From contig NZ_JAJEJR010000002.1 of the NCBI RefSeq assembly GCF_021390595.1, positions 434,001 through 498,000 on the forward strand: 64,000 nucleotides of DNA. Direction: 5' to 3'. Positions 26,084 through 34,360 of the stretch are shown here, in pieces. The position numbers and the translations under genes are program-made. The stretch comes from Paraburkholderia sp. HP33-1. GTDB taxonomy: Bacteria > Pseudomonadota > Gammaproteobacteria > Burkholderiales > Burkholderiaceae. The notes under the pieces are model-generated. The model was not told the DNA's origin. It saw nothing but the letters and a program-made list of their open reading frames with translations, and did not search any database. Numbering within the stretch: position 1 is the first letter of the stretch; every line of letters begins with the position of its first letter.

Positions 26084-26887
26084 TCAGACCTGCCGCAACC
26101 CTTCGAGATCGACGATGCGAATATGTTTGCCCTGTGTGTCGATCAGGCCGCGTTTTTGAAATCTTGACAGGGTACGGCTGACCGTTTCGAGCGTCATGCC
26201 AAGGTAGCTGCCCATGTCCTCGCGCGTCATGCGCAGATTGAATTCCGACCACGAGTAGCCGCGCTGCGCATTGCGCTGCGACACGTCGAGCAGGAAGGCG
26301 GCGACGCGTTCGTCGGCGGACAGCGAGCCGAGCACCATCATCTGTGCGGCCTCGCTGACGATCTGCGCGCCCAGCAGCTTGTGCATGCGCTCCTGGATCG
26401 AACTGATTTCGCGGCACAGCAGCTTCAGCGCACTATAGGGAACGATACAGACCGTGCTGTCTTCCAGCGCGACGGCGCTGCACGCATGCATGTCTGTGCT
26501 GATGCCGTCGAGTCCAAGCGGCTCGCCGGCGAGCCGTAGACCGGTGACCTGTTCGCGACCGTCGCGGTGGATCATCACGGTCTTCATCGAGCCGGAACGC
26601 ACCGCGTAGATGCTGTCGAAGCGGTCGCCGCTGCGATACAGCGCTTCGCCACGCGGCACCGAGCGCGCCGAGCAGATCAGCGTTTCGAGCTTCGGCAGTT
26701 CCTCCGTCGACAACCCTTGCGGCATGCAGATCTGGCGCATCGAGCAGCTCGAACAGCGCGCGGCGGTGCGTGCGGTTGCGCGCTCCACCATGGCCTCGCG
26801 GCTGCCGCGCGCGGGAGAGCCGGCCGCGCGCTCGGCGTTGCCGGCGGAGCGGGTCGAGGAACGGGTCACAGCAGTGGGATTCAGCAT
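26084..26887 (-). CDS. FNR/ANR-type oxygen-responsive regulator (Crp family)
   Basis: A 267-residue regulator with all four cluster cysteines of FNR: C45, C48 and C54 in CSSCSMRQIC, and C136 in MHACSAVAL. The cyclic-nucleotide-like barrel follows, and a C-terminal helix-turn-helix reads MTLETVSRTLSRFQKRG, with the E-SR contacts that read TTGAT half sites. It should activate anaerobic or microaerobic genes when its [4Fe-4S] cluster is intact. The N-terminus is about 25 residues longer than in E. coli FNR. A candidate site lies before the neighbouring usp gene. Confidence 0.88.
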   Translation of the reverse strand: MLNPTAVTRSSTRSAGNAERAAGSPARGSREAMVERATARTAARCSSCSMRQICMPQGLSTEELPKLETLICSARSVPRGEALYRSGDRFDSIYAVRSGSMKTVMIHRDGREQVTGLRLAGEPLGLDGISTDMHACSAVALEDSTVCIVPYSALKLLCREISSIQERMHKLLGAQIVSEAAQMMVLGSLSADERVAAFLLDVSQRNAQRGYSWSEFNLRMTREDMGSYLGMTLETVSRTLSRFQKRGLIDTQGKHIRIVDLEGLRQV

Positions 26888-27104
26888 GTCGTGCGCGCGA
26901 TTATTTTGGTAGTGAAATTGTCCCACCCGCTATGACGTGCAGCCGGCGACAAAGTGACGCGTGCGCTGCTCAAAATTTCCGAAGTCACGGGGCGAACTCT
27001 TGCAAAGGTAGGGAGGTGAACCGTAGCGGGTTACGTCGACGGGTATCGCGGCTCGGTTCCGGCAGGGCAGCGCGCGGCGCGCCGCCTTGCGAGCGATGAA
27101 AGAG

Positions 27105-27572
27105 TCAGGCGGCTTCCTTGTCGGTGCCCGCGGCGGACGGTATCAGCAGAACGGGCAGCGTGGCCTGGCGCACGCAGCGTTCGGCGACGCTGCCGAGAAT
27201 CAGCCGCTGGAAGCCACGCCGGCCGTGCGTGCCCATCACGAGCAGATCGGCGTTGAATTCGGCCGCGGCCTGCAGCACGATCTCGGCGACATCGCCGAGC
27301 GACGAAGCCTCGGAGACCGCCGGGTCACCCTTCACACCCTGCTCGGCCATCGCTTTCGAAAACTCGGCACGCAGCTCCTGGCCTTCCTCGATCAGACGGT
27401 TGCGCAGGATCGATGGGTCATAGCCGGGCGCCTCGAAGTACATCGGCGTGTTTTCGACGACATAAAACGGCCGCAACACCGCGCCATTCGATTTGGCGAG
27501 ATCGAGCGCCGCTTCGAACGCACGGCGTGAGGTATTGCTGCCGTCGACCGCTACAAGGATGCGTTTGTACAT
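27105..27572 (-). CDS. Universal stress protein, UspA family
   Basis: A 155-residue single-domain protein beginning MYKRILVAVDGSNTSRRAFE. It carries the ATP-binding motif GTHGRRGFQRLILGSVAERC (G-x2-G-x9-G-S/T). Burkholderial usp genes beside fnr are often oxygen-controlled, and a near-consensus FNR site is found about 115 bp upstream. Monocistronic. Confidence 0.88.
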   Translation of the reverse strand: MYKRILVAVDGSNTSRRAFEAALDLAKSNGAVLRPFYVVENTPMYFEAPGYDPSILRNRLIEEGQELRAEFSKAMAEQGVKGDPAVSEASSLGDVAEIVLQAAAEFNADLLVMGTHGRRGFQRLILGSVAERCVRQATLPVLLIPSAAGTDKEAA

Positions 27573-27682
27573 ATCGACTCCGCGTCAAAGATGCGTCTGC
27601 CACGATGCTAGCCTGGGCAGGGTTTTATTGATCTTTTATACCAATGAAGCTTAGTTGATCGCCGGAAAAGATGTACCCGACC

Positions 27683-27696
27683 TGGATGTAAATCAA
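27683..27696 (-). promoter_or_regulatory. Candidate FNR/ANR site before usp
   Basis: Read on the minus strand this is TTGATTTACATCCA, matching TTGAT-N4-ATCAA at nine of ten positions. It is centred about 117 bp before the usp start and could serve as a class II activator site if transcription starts near 27648. The FNR-type gene is 0.8 kb away. Confidence 0.45.
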
Positions 27697-27855
27697 ACAT
27701 TTGCCAAATATTCGGGGCCTTGCGCGGACGTCATGGCCGACGCTGCGGCGCGCGCGAGCGGCGTCTCGTGCGTACAGCCCGCATAAGTTTCCTGAAGCCG
27801 GAACAGGGTTGGCCTTACAATCAGGGCATATTCAGACAAGCTGCCCAGTCCGCTG

Positions 27856-28545
27856 ATGAACGATCGAAAAACCAAGGGCTTACCCGACCAGATCTACGGC
27901 GACATTCTCAACCGCATCCTCGAAGGCGAGTACAAGGAAGGCGAGCGATTGCCGACCGAGCACGCGCTGGCGGAGCGTTTCGCCACATCCAGGCCGACCG
28001 TGCGCGAGGCGCTTGCGCGGTTGCGGGCCGACGGCATTATCTCGACGCGGCACGGCTCCGGCACGACCGTCGCGCGGCGGCCCGACCCGGATGTGCGCCG
28101 CTTCGCTCCGCTCGAGACGCTCTCTGATATCCGCCGCTGCTATGAATTTCGCATCGTGACCGAGGCGGGCGCGGCCGCGCAGGCGGCGCTGAAAGCCGAT
28201 GCCGACGACATCGCCGCGATCCAGCATGCGTGGGACGAGCTCGAGCGCATCATCGAGGCGCAGGGGATCGGCGCGAAGGACGACTTCCTGTTCCACCAGG
28301 CGGTCGCGCGCGCGTCGAAGAACCCGTTTTTCATCACGGTGATGTCGTTCATCGAGGAACAGATCCTGTTCAGCATGAACCTGTCGCGCAATCTGTCGCT
28401 CGTCAAAACGGTCGAGCGACAGCGGCTCGTGCAGGCCGAGCACATGGCGGTGCTCGACGCGATCCGCCGCAAGGACGCGGCGGGCGCGGGCGCGGCGATG
28501 CGCGCGCATCTCGAGAACGCGCTCGAACGGATGTTCGGCTCCTGA
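27856..28545 (+). CDS. GntR-family regulator, FCD (FadR/PdhR-like) subfamily
   Basis: A 229-residue regulator. The winged helix contains LPTEHALAERFATSRPTVRE, and the wing STRHGSGTTVARRP. The C-terminal FCD domain has DFLFHQAVARASKNPFF, with the metal-ligand histidine. FCD proteins of this type control lactate, gluconate or sugar-acid genes. A TTGTTTGACAA site fitting the FadR-type consensus TNGTNNNACNA lies before the sugar-acid operon at 30.9 kb, a possible target. Confidence 0.82.
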   Translation: MNDRKTKGLPDQIYGDILNRILEGEYKEGERLPTEHALAERFATSRPTVREALARLRADGIISTRHGSGTTVARRPDPDVRRFAPLETLSDIRRCYEFRIVTEAGAAAQAALKADADDIAAIQHAWDELERIIEAQGIGAKDDFLFHQAVARASKNPFFITVMSFIEEQILFSMNLSRNLSLVKTVERQRLVQAEHMAVLDAIRRKDAAGAGAAMRAHLENALERMFGS

Positions 28546-28602
28546 GTCTGCGCGCGCGGCTGAGGGCGTCGCGACTTTCGTGACGCTGGGTTGCGGCGCG
28601 AC

Positions 28603-29196
28603 TCAGGCCGCGACGGCGACCGGCCCGAACAGTGAGGTCAGCGTTTTCGCGTTCACCGCGACGTCGAGCGCGACGGCCCGCTCGACGCCGATCTGCAGCG
28701 GTGCCCCAAGCCGGCTGATGTCGAGTCCGGCTCGGCGCAGCATGCGTTCGATCGGCGTAGTGGTCACCGTGACGTATTGCGTGATCCCCATCCGCTGCGC
28801 GAAACGCATCACTTCCTGAATCGCACGGATCGTCATATCCGTGAAACCAAACGACTGTACTTCACCGCCGGTTTCGATCGCCCAGCGGCTCAGTTCCCAG
28901 ATGTGCCGCCCGACCGGCGCCGCCGCGCCATGCAGCAGCTGCGGGAACGTGTCCTTCAGCATGTTGGGACCCTCGGTCGGCATCAGGCGCCAACAGCCGC
29001 GCAACTGTTGGTCTTCGTCCTGAATCAACATGTAGTACGGCCCGAGCGCGTCGTAGCCGTCTATCTCCATCCCCGCGATGGTCGGAATTTCCCAGCCGAG
29101 CCGGCCGTGAAAGACCCGCGCTCGCAGGCGGTACATCTCGTTGATCAGCTCGTTGTCGAATTCTTGCCGCATTCCAATTCGGATCGTGGTGTGCAT
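28603..29196 (-). CDS. braI: Acyl-homoserine-lactone synthase, LuxI family (BraI-like)
   Basis: A 197-residue synthase that makes an N-acyl-homoserine lactone from S-adenosylmethionine and acyl-ACP. Conserved LuxI residues are seen in EMYRLRARVFHGRLGWEIP (R, F, W), IDGYDALGPYYM (D, D) and WELSRWAI (E, R). AGGAG precedes the ATG at 29196. The order luxI, divergent rsaL, luxR is that of the BraI/R system of Paraburkholderia, which makes 3-oxo-C14-HSL; the acyl chain made here is inferred from that. A lux box lies 72 bp upstream. Confidence 0.88.
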   Translation of the reverse strand: MHTTIRIGMRQEFDNELINEMYRLRARVFHGRLGWEIPTIAGMEIDGYDALGPYYMLIQDEDQQLRGCWRLMPTEGPNMLKDTFPQLLHGAAAPVGRHIWELSRWAIETGGEVQSFGFTDMTIRAIQEVMRFAQRMGITQYVTVTTTPIERMLRRAGLDISRLGAPLQIGVERAVALDVAVNAKTLTSLFGPVAVAA

Positions 29197-29267
29197 GACG
29201 TTCTCCTGTACGTATTGGGCGGTTGCCAAATACGCAGGAAAACTTATGCATTCTGAATCTTCGCGCC

Positions 29268-29287
29268 ACCTACCTACCTGGATAGGT
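29268..29287. promoter_or_regulatory. lux box between braI and rsaL
   Basis: A 20-bp imperfect palindrome with arms ACCTA and TAGGT; 14 of 20 positions are symmetrical. It is 72 bp before braI and 66 bp before rsaL, so one LuxR-type dimer could drive both divergent genes. Confidence 0.6.
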
Positions 29288-29352
29288 GTGCATGCTTATC
29301 GGGTAACGCAGAATTCAAACACGTATCCGACCACAACCTACAAGGCTCTAAA

Positions 29353-29670
29353 ATGGAACTGCTCGACAATCACTGGCAACCGCAAACCCACCTCCAGGCG
29401 CGTCCCTCGGAGGTCTCTTCGGCAGTGGATCGCGTTCTGATCATTGCCTACCGCAAGAAGAAAAAAGAGAGCCAGCGCCGTTTCTGGGCTCGCTTTGGCG
29501 TCACGCAATCGCGCGGCAGCCGCTTCGAGTCGGGCGCGGAGATCCCGGCGCCGGTGTCGATCCTGCTGGGTCTGTATTTCATGAAAACCGTTTCGGACGC
29601 CGATCTGGGCCGCGCCGAACGCGTGATGTACAGCCGCGACGCCGCCGCGCTGCTCAACCCGGGTCAATAA
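29353..29670 (+). CDS. rsaL: RsaL-like quorum-sensing repressor
   Basis: A 105-residue helix-turn-helix protein. The core RRFWARFGVTQSRGSRFESG and EIPAPVSILLGLYF match RsaL, which represses the luxI promoter and gives signal homeostasis. It sits between luxI and luxR and is transcribed away from luxI. Its 3' end overlaps the luxR 3' end by 17 bp tail to tail, so the two transcripts could interfere. Confidence 0.82.
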   Translation: MELLDNHWQPQTHLQARPSEVSSAVDRVLIIAYRKKKKESQRRFWARFGVTQSRGSRFESGAEIPAPVSILLGLYFMKTVSDADLGRAERVMYSRDAAALLNPGQ

Positions 29671-30382
29671 GCCCGAGCTGCGCCGCAATCACGGCTGCGG
29701 CACGCCGCGAATTCACGCCGAATTTCGTCCTGATGTTTTTCATGTGGAAGTTCACCACGGCTTCCGAGCAACTCAGGATGTGGGATATCTCCCAGGTGGA
29801 TTTGCCGCGTGCAGTCCATTTCAGACATTCGCGCTCGCGCGGCGTGAGCTTCGGCAGTAAGGCCTGCGCATGCGAATTCAGATGCTGCTTGCTGGTGTCA
29901 ATCACCAGGTCACGCAACAGCACGAGATTCGGCAACGCGGCGTTCACATGGCGCCGAAAGCCGTCTGAGGGCTTGTCGTCGTTGACGAAACACATCATGC
30001 CGGCTTCCTGATTCGGCCCATGAATCGGCAGTGACACACCGGCGCTCAGGCCGTACGAGCGAGCTTCCTCGTAGAGCGATTGCTGCGCCGGGGTGCCGAA
30101 AATCTCCGGCGTCCAGATCAGCGGCCCGGAGCGAGACAGGCAGTGCGCGATCGTCGGGTCGAAATGAACCATGCCTTGCTCGTCATACGCCCGCCGCCAT
30201 GCCGGTGCGTAAGTGCTGCGCAGGTAAGCGTCCTCGAGACGCATGGTTGGCCGCGGCACCATCGCGACCAGAATCCTGTCGAAGCCCCACGTTTCGGCGA
30301 GGCCCGTAATCGCGCCGAACCATTCCGCCTCGTTGGCGGCGTCCAGTAGCGGTGCCATCTGCTCGATAAAGTGTAGCGACAA
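29654..30382 (-). CDS. braR: LuxR-family quorum-sensing receptor/regulator (BraR-like)
   Basis: A 242-residue regulator. The autoinducer domain shows APAWRRAYDEQGMVHFDPTI with the conserved W, Y, D and P, then LIWTPEIF and SAGVSLPIHGP. The C-terminal GerE-type helix-turn-helix reads LTPRERECLKWTARGKSTWE and later VNFHMKNIRTKFGV. It should bind the signal made by the adjacent synthase and act on the lux box. Confidence 0.88.
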   Translation of the reverse strand: MSLHFIEQMAPLLDAANEAEWFGAITGLAETWGFDRILVAMVPRPTMRLEDAYLRSTYAPAWRRAYDEQGMVHFDPTIAHCLSRSGPLIWTPEIFGTPAQQSLYEEARSYGLSAGVSLPIHGPNQEAGMMCFVNDDKPSDGFRRHVNAALPNLVLLRDLVIDTSKQHLNSHAQALLPKLTPRERECLKWTARGKSTWEISHILSCSEAVVNFHMKNIRTKFGVNSRRAAAVIAAQLGLIDPG

Positions 30383-30939
30383 TTTTTTGACTCTCTCAGG
30401 CTCGCAAACATCTCATTCGCGGTTAATGGCGGGTAAACTTCGGTCCGCTCTTTTGGCCCGCCTAATCTATCACTAAAAACTCAAACGCAATGCGCCGCTG
30501 CTCTGCGGGGTAAACGATAGCAGCCGCGCGATAGCCAGGGCGGCGTTGCTCATCATTATGCTGACTGAAATAAATCTTTAGCTCGCCCGGGATTCGCAAG
30601 TGAATAATGCGACCAATCCGCCCCCGGTGACCGTATTTTAATGCGGTTCATTGGCAGAATTATTTCCGCAGCGCTTTTAAATTAATCGCATTTTCCCGAT
30701 TATCTGGGAAAGCGGGCTATTGCTCGCCGCTGCCTTCTTGCCCAAAAAAGAGCCTGCGCCGATGCCACATAGGGCGCAGACACTCTATTGTCGTACAAGA
30801 GGAAATTTCGCGATCTGAACCCGGACGGCCCGGCGCCAACAGCATGCTGAGGCGATCGTCGCACGCAGGTTGTTTGACAACATTGTGATGCCGATGCTAC
30901 CGTGAAATTCCCGCCTTGCCCGTTTCCGCGTCAATCATC
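30383..30939. other. Intergenic region between braR and the sugar-acid operon
   Basis: About 555 bp with no gene, AT-richer than the surroundings. It must contain the braR promoter and the control region of the sugar-acid operon. A hairpin-like stretch lies near 30750-30775 (GCCTGCGCC and GGGCGCAG), and a GntR-type operator is listed separately. Confidence 0.4.
30870..30880. promoter_or_regulatory. TTGTTTGACAA, candidate GntR/FCD operator
   Basis: A perfect 4-3-4 palindrome fitting the FadR/FCD consensus TNGTNNNACNA, centred about 65 bp before the first gene of the sugar-acid operon. The GntR regulator at 27.9 kb is a candidate binder. Confidence 0.4.
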
Positions 30940-31929
30940 ATGAATGAATCTCCGCTCAGCGTCGGCGAGTTCGCCGCGTCGGTTATGGCCGTGCCGCCGC
31001 TCGCGCGCCGCGCCGACTACACGCTCGACCCGGCGCAGAATCTCGCGCTGATCCGCCATATCGAAGCGGGTGGCGTGCGCACGCTACTGTATGGCGGCAA
31101 CGCTAACCTCTATCACGTCGCGGTCAGCGAATACCGCGAGCTGCTGGACCTGCTCGCCGACGCCACGAGCCCCGGGACGCGCGTGATTCCGGCGCTCGGT
31201 CCCGACTACGGCAAAATGCTCGATCAGGCGCGCATCCTCGCGCAGACGCGTTACCGTACCGCGATGGTGCTGCCGCTCAGCGGCTTTACGACGTCCGATG
31301 GCGTCGAGGCGGGCATCACGCGGATCGCCGACACGGCCGGCATGCCGCTCACGCTGTACATCAAGAGCGAAAACTACGTCGATGTCGACACGCTCGCGCG
31401 GCTCGTCGAGCGTGGTACGTTGAGCGCGGTCAAATATGCGATCCCGCGCGACAATCCCGCCGACGATCCCTATCTGCGCAGGCTGCTGCAAATCGTGCCG
31501 GCCGCGAAGATCGTGTCGGGCATGGGAGAACGTCCGGCGCTCGTGCATCTGCGCGAGTTTGGACTCGCCGCCTGGACGACCGGTAGCGGCTGCATCGCGC
31601 CGCGCATGGTGATGGCGCTGCTGCGCGCGGTGCAGAGCGGCCGCAGCGCCGCTAGCCCCGATTGCGCCGATCACACCATCGCCGAACGTCTGTACGATGC
31701 GTTCATGCCGCTCGAAACGCTGCGCAACGACATCTCGCTCATCCGCGTGCTGCACGACGCAATCACATTCACGGGCCTCGCCGACATGGGGCCGCTGCTA
31801 CCGCTGCTCAGTTCGACGCCGCGCGAGCATCATGCGAAGATCACGCAGACCGCGCGCACGCTGCTCGCCCTCGAGCGCGAGTTCGTGTCAACCCACCCGA
31901 TCCGCTCCGACACGCAGGCAACCCTATGA
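30940..31929 (+). CDS. DapA-family aldolase/dehydratase for a sugar-acid derivative
   Basis: A 329-residue TIM-barrel lyase of the dihydrodipicolinate synthase/N-acetylneuraminate lyase family. VRTLLYGGNANLYHV corresponds to the substrate loop, and AVKYAIPRDNPADDP places the Schiff-base lysine. Members near IlvD/Edd dehydratases are 2-keto-3-deoxy sugar-acid dehydratases or aldolases, which is the likely role here. ATG 30940 fits the family; an in-frame upstream start would add eight residues. It overlaps the lactonase gene by ATGA. Confidence 0.78.
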   Translation: MNESPLSVGEFAASVMAVPPLARRADYTLDPAQNLALIRHIEAGGVRTLLYGGNANLYHVAVSEYRELLDLLADATSPGTRVIPALGPDYGKMLDQARILAQTRYRTAMVLPLSGFTTSDGVEAGITRIADTAGMPLTLYIKSENYVDVDTLARLVERGTLSAVKYAIPRDNPADDPYLRRLLQIVPAAKIVSGMGERPALVHLREFGLAAWTTGSGCIAPRMVMALLRAVQSGRSAASPDCADHTIAERLYDAFMPLETLRNDISLIRVLHDAITFTGLADMGPLLPLLSSTPREHHAKITQTARTLLALEREFVSTHPIRSDTQATL

Positions 31930-32870
31930 CCGACAACAGCCGACGCTATCCCGATCCCTCCATCCGCGTGTTCGACCCGCGTTTCAGGTCGCTGATTCTC
32001 GCGTCGGCGTCGGTCGAATGTTTGTATCAGGGCACGCGCTGGTCCGAGGGGCCGGTGTGGTTCGGCGACGGCCGTTATCTGCTGTGGAGCGACATTCCGA
32101 ACGACCGCATCCTGCGCTGGGACGAAACGACGGGCGCGGTCAGCACGTTCCGTCAATCGTCGAACAACGCGAATGGCCATACGCGTGATCGCGATGGGCG
32201 TCTCGTCAGTTGCGAACACTTGACACGGCGTGTGACGCGCACCGAATACGACGGCTCGATCACCGTGCTCGCCGATCGCTATCAGGGCAAGCGCTTCAAT
32301 TCGCCGAACGACGTGGTCGTCAAGTCGGATGGCTCGATCTGGTTCACCGACCCGACCTTCGGCATCGACGGTTTCTACGAGGGCGAGCACCAGCAGTCCG
32401 AACTGAAGGCGTGCGTATATCGGATCGACGGCCAATCGGGCGACGTGTCGATGGTCGTCGATGATGTGCTCGGTCCGAACGGTCTCGCGTTTTCACCGGA
32501 CGAATCGCTGCTGTACGTCGTCGAATCGCGCGGCGAGCCGCGCAAGATCCGCGTGTTCGATGTCGACGCCAATGGCAAAGGCACGACGCTCTCGAACAAT
32601 CGCGTGCTGATCGACGCAGGCCCGGGCACGCCCGACGGGTTTCGTGTCGACGTCCACGGCAACCTGTGGTGCGGCTGGGGCATGGGCACCGACGAGCTCG
32701 ACGGCGTGCGCGTGTTCACCGCGCAAGGCGAGCCGCTCGGCCATATCGCGTTGCCGGAGCGTTGCGCGAACGTGTGTTTCGGCGGACGGCATCGAAACCG
32801 TCTGTTCATGGCAGCGAGCCACGGGTTGTACGCGCTGTTCGTGAATACGCAGGGTGTGCGCGGCGGTTGA
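31926..32870 (+). CDS. SMP-30/gluconolactonase-family lactonase
   Basis: A 314-residue six-bladed beta-propeller enzyme that opens sugar lactones to sugar acids. Metal ligands of the family are recognisable: Glu in WSEGPVWFGDGRYLLWSDIP, Asn in RFNSPNDVVVKSDGSIWFTD, and Asn/Asp in VLGPNGLAFSPDE and TPDGFRVDVHGNLW. There is no signal peptide, so it acts in the cytoplasm. Coupled to the DapA-like gene. Confidence 0.85.
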   Translation: MTDNSRRYPDPSIRVFDPRFRSLILASASVECLYQGTRWSEGPVWFGDGRYLLWSDIPNDRILRWDETTGAVSTFRQSSNNANGHTRDRDGRLVSCEHLTRRVTRTEYDGSITVLADRYQGKRFNSPNDVVVKSDGSIWFTDPTFGIDGFYEGEHQQSELKACVYRIDGQSGDVSMVVDDVLGPNGLAFSPDESLLYVVESRGEPRKIRVFDVDANGKGTTLSNNRVLIDAGPGTPDGFRVDVHGNLWCGWGMGTDELDGVRVFTAQGEPLGHIALPERCANVCFGGRHRNRLFMAASHGLYALFVNTQGVRGG

Positions 32871-33017
32871 GCAGTCGTCCGCTTACCAGACAACACGTAG
32901 CGCAACTGCATCGGCTGGTCGGGTTTGCCCTTAACGCGCGTCGCCAGGCGTTGAACGACAGGGATTCCACGTCAAAGTGGCCGTTTGCGCGCGGCTTGCG
33001 CCGTCATGACTATTTGC

Positions 33018-33047
33018 TTGACATCGGCTGTTGCGCTTCGCTATGTT
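33018..33047 (+). promoter_or_regulatory. Sigma70-type promoter before the ABC importer
   Basis: TTGACA (33018-33023) and TATGTT (33042-33047) are 18 bp apart, 72 bp before the binding-protein start, in the 248-bp gap after the lactonase. This suggests the importer genes can be transcribed separately. Confidence 0.45.
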
Positions 33048-33118
33048 CCATTGGTAGAAAGACAACGCCCGCAGCGCACCGATCGGCGGGCTTCCATACC
33101 AAGAAGCGAGGAGACGCA

Positions 33119-34288
33119 ATGACTGTATCGCACAGGTTGTCGCTCAAGCTGGTATCCCTCTGTATCGCCACGGGCGCTGCCTTCACCCCTGCCGCGCATG
33201 CGGCCGACGCGGTCACGATCAATATCGTCGACGTGGCCGGCGATCTCCAACTCACACAGAAGGGCTTCGAGGCGTTCAAGGCGAAGTATCCGAATCTCGT
33301 CGCGAACATCACGTACACGAACGCGCCCGCGCCGCAATTGCCCGGCAAGATCAAGGCAATGCAGGCCGCGGGCCGCTCCGACATCGACCTCGTGCTGACC
33401 GGCACCGACGCGCTCGCGGCCGGCATCGAACAGAACCTGTGGATCAAGCTGCTGCCCGACAACGCGGCGCAGTTCCCCGGCGTACTCGACAAGTACGCAC
33501 CGGGCCCGCGCAAGATGCAGGACCTCGCGCAAGGCTACGGCCTCGAGGTCGCGTATATGCCGGCCGGTCCGCTGCTCGAATACAACCCGGCCAAGGTCAG
33601 CGATCCGCCGAAGACGCCAGAGCAACTGCTGCAATGGTGCAAGGCCCATCCCGACAAGCTGATCTACGCACGGCCGGCGAATTCCGGACCTGGCCGCACG
33701 TTCCTGATGGGCTTGCCCTACGTGCTCGGCGACAAGGACCCGCAGGACCCGGTGCACGGCTGGGACAAGACGTGGGCGTTCCTCAAGCAGTTGAACGACT
33801 GCATTCCCTACTATCCCGGCGGCACCTCGGCGGTGATGAAGGAGCTGGGCGAAGGCACGCGCGACATGACCGTGACCGTGACCGGCTGGGACATCAATCC
33901 ACGCGCGCTCGGCATCGTGCCGGCCGAATTCCGCGTGCAGCCGTTCGGCAACATGACATGGGTCAATGACGCGCACTTCATGGTGATTCCGAAGGGCGTG
34001 CCGAAGGAAAAGCTCGACGTGCTGTACAAGATGATGAACTTCATGCTCGAGCCCGCGCAGCAGGCGCTGACCTACGACGACGGCTATTTCTATCCGGGCC
34101 CGGCGATCAAGGGCGTCACCATCGAGCAGGCGCCCGCGCATAGCCAGGAGGTACTGCAAAAGTATGGCCGCCCCGAATACGCGAAGATGTTGACCGATCA
34201 TCCGCATGCGTTGCCGCTGAATGCAGCGGCGATGGTCGCGGCCTTCAAGAAGTGGGATAGCGACGTCGGCGCGCAGAAGACCCGTTAG
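33119..34288 (+). CDS. ABC transporter solute-binding protein (family 1 type)
   Basis: A 389-residue periplasmic binding protein with a Sec signal (RLSLKLVSLCIATGAAF, cleavage near AAHA). The mature part begins VTINIVDVAGDLQLTQKGFE, the pattern of extracellular solute-binding proteins for sugars or polyamines. AGCGAGGAG precedes the ATG at 33119, and the open frame upstream is not coding. Probable ligand: a sugar acid or lactone processed by the operon. Confidence 0.82.
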   Translation: MTVSHRLSLKLVSLCIATGAAFTPAAHAADAVTINIVDVAGDLQLTQKGFEAFKAKYPNLVANITYTNAPAPQLPGKIKAMQAAGRSDIDLVLTGTDALAAGIEQNLWIKLLPDNAAQFPGVLDKYAPGPRKMQDLAQGYGLEVAYMPAGPLLEYNPAKVSDPPKTPEQLLQWCKAHPDKLIYARPANSGPGRTFLMGLPYVLGDKDPQDPVHGWDKTWAFLKQLNDCIPYYPGGTSAVMKELGEGTRDMTVTVTGWDINPRALGIVPAEFRVQPFGNMTWVNDAHFMVIPKGVPKEKLDVLYKMMNFMLEPAQQALTYDDGYFYPGPAIKGVTIEQAPAHSQEVLQKYGRPEYAKMLTDHPHALPLNAAAMVAAFKKWDSDVGAQKTR

Positions 34289-34360
34289 ACCTTCGCCGAT
34301 GCGACGGCAAACGGATCGAAACGCAGCGCGGTGGTACCTCACGCGGATCAGGAAACCGCT

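Noticed and set aside
25971..26417. N-terminal extension of the EgtB-like protein by 149 residues
   Set aside because: The extension is Arg-rich, unlike the family, and overlaps the FNR-type gene on the same strand in another frame.
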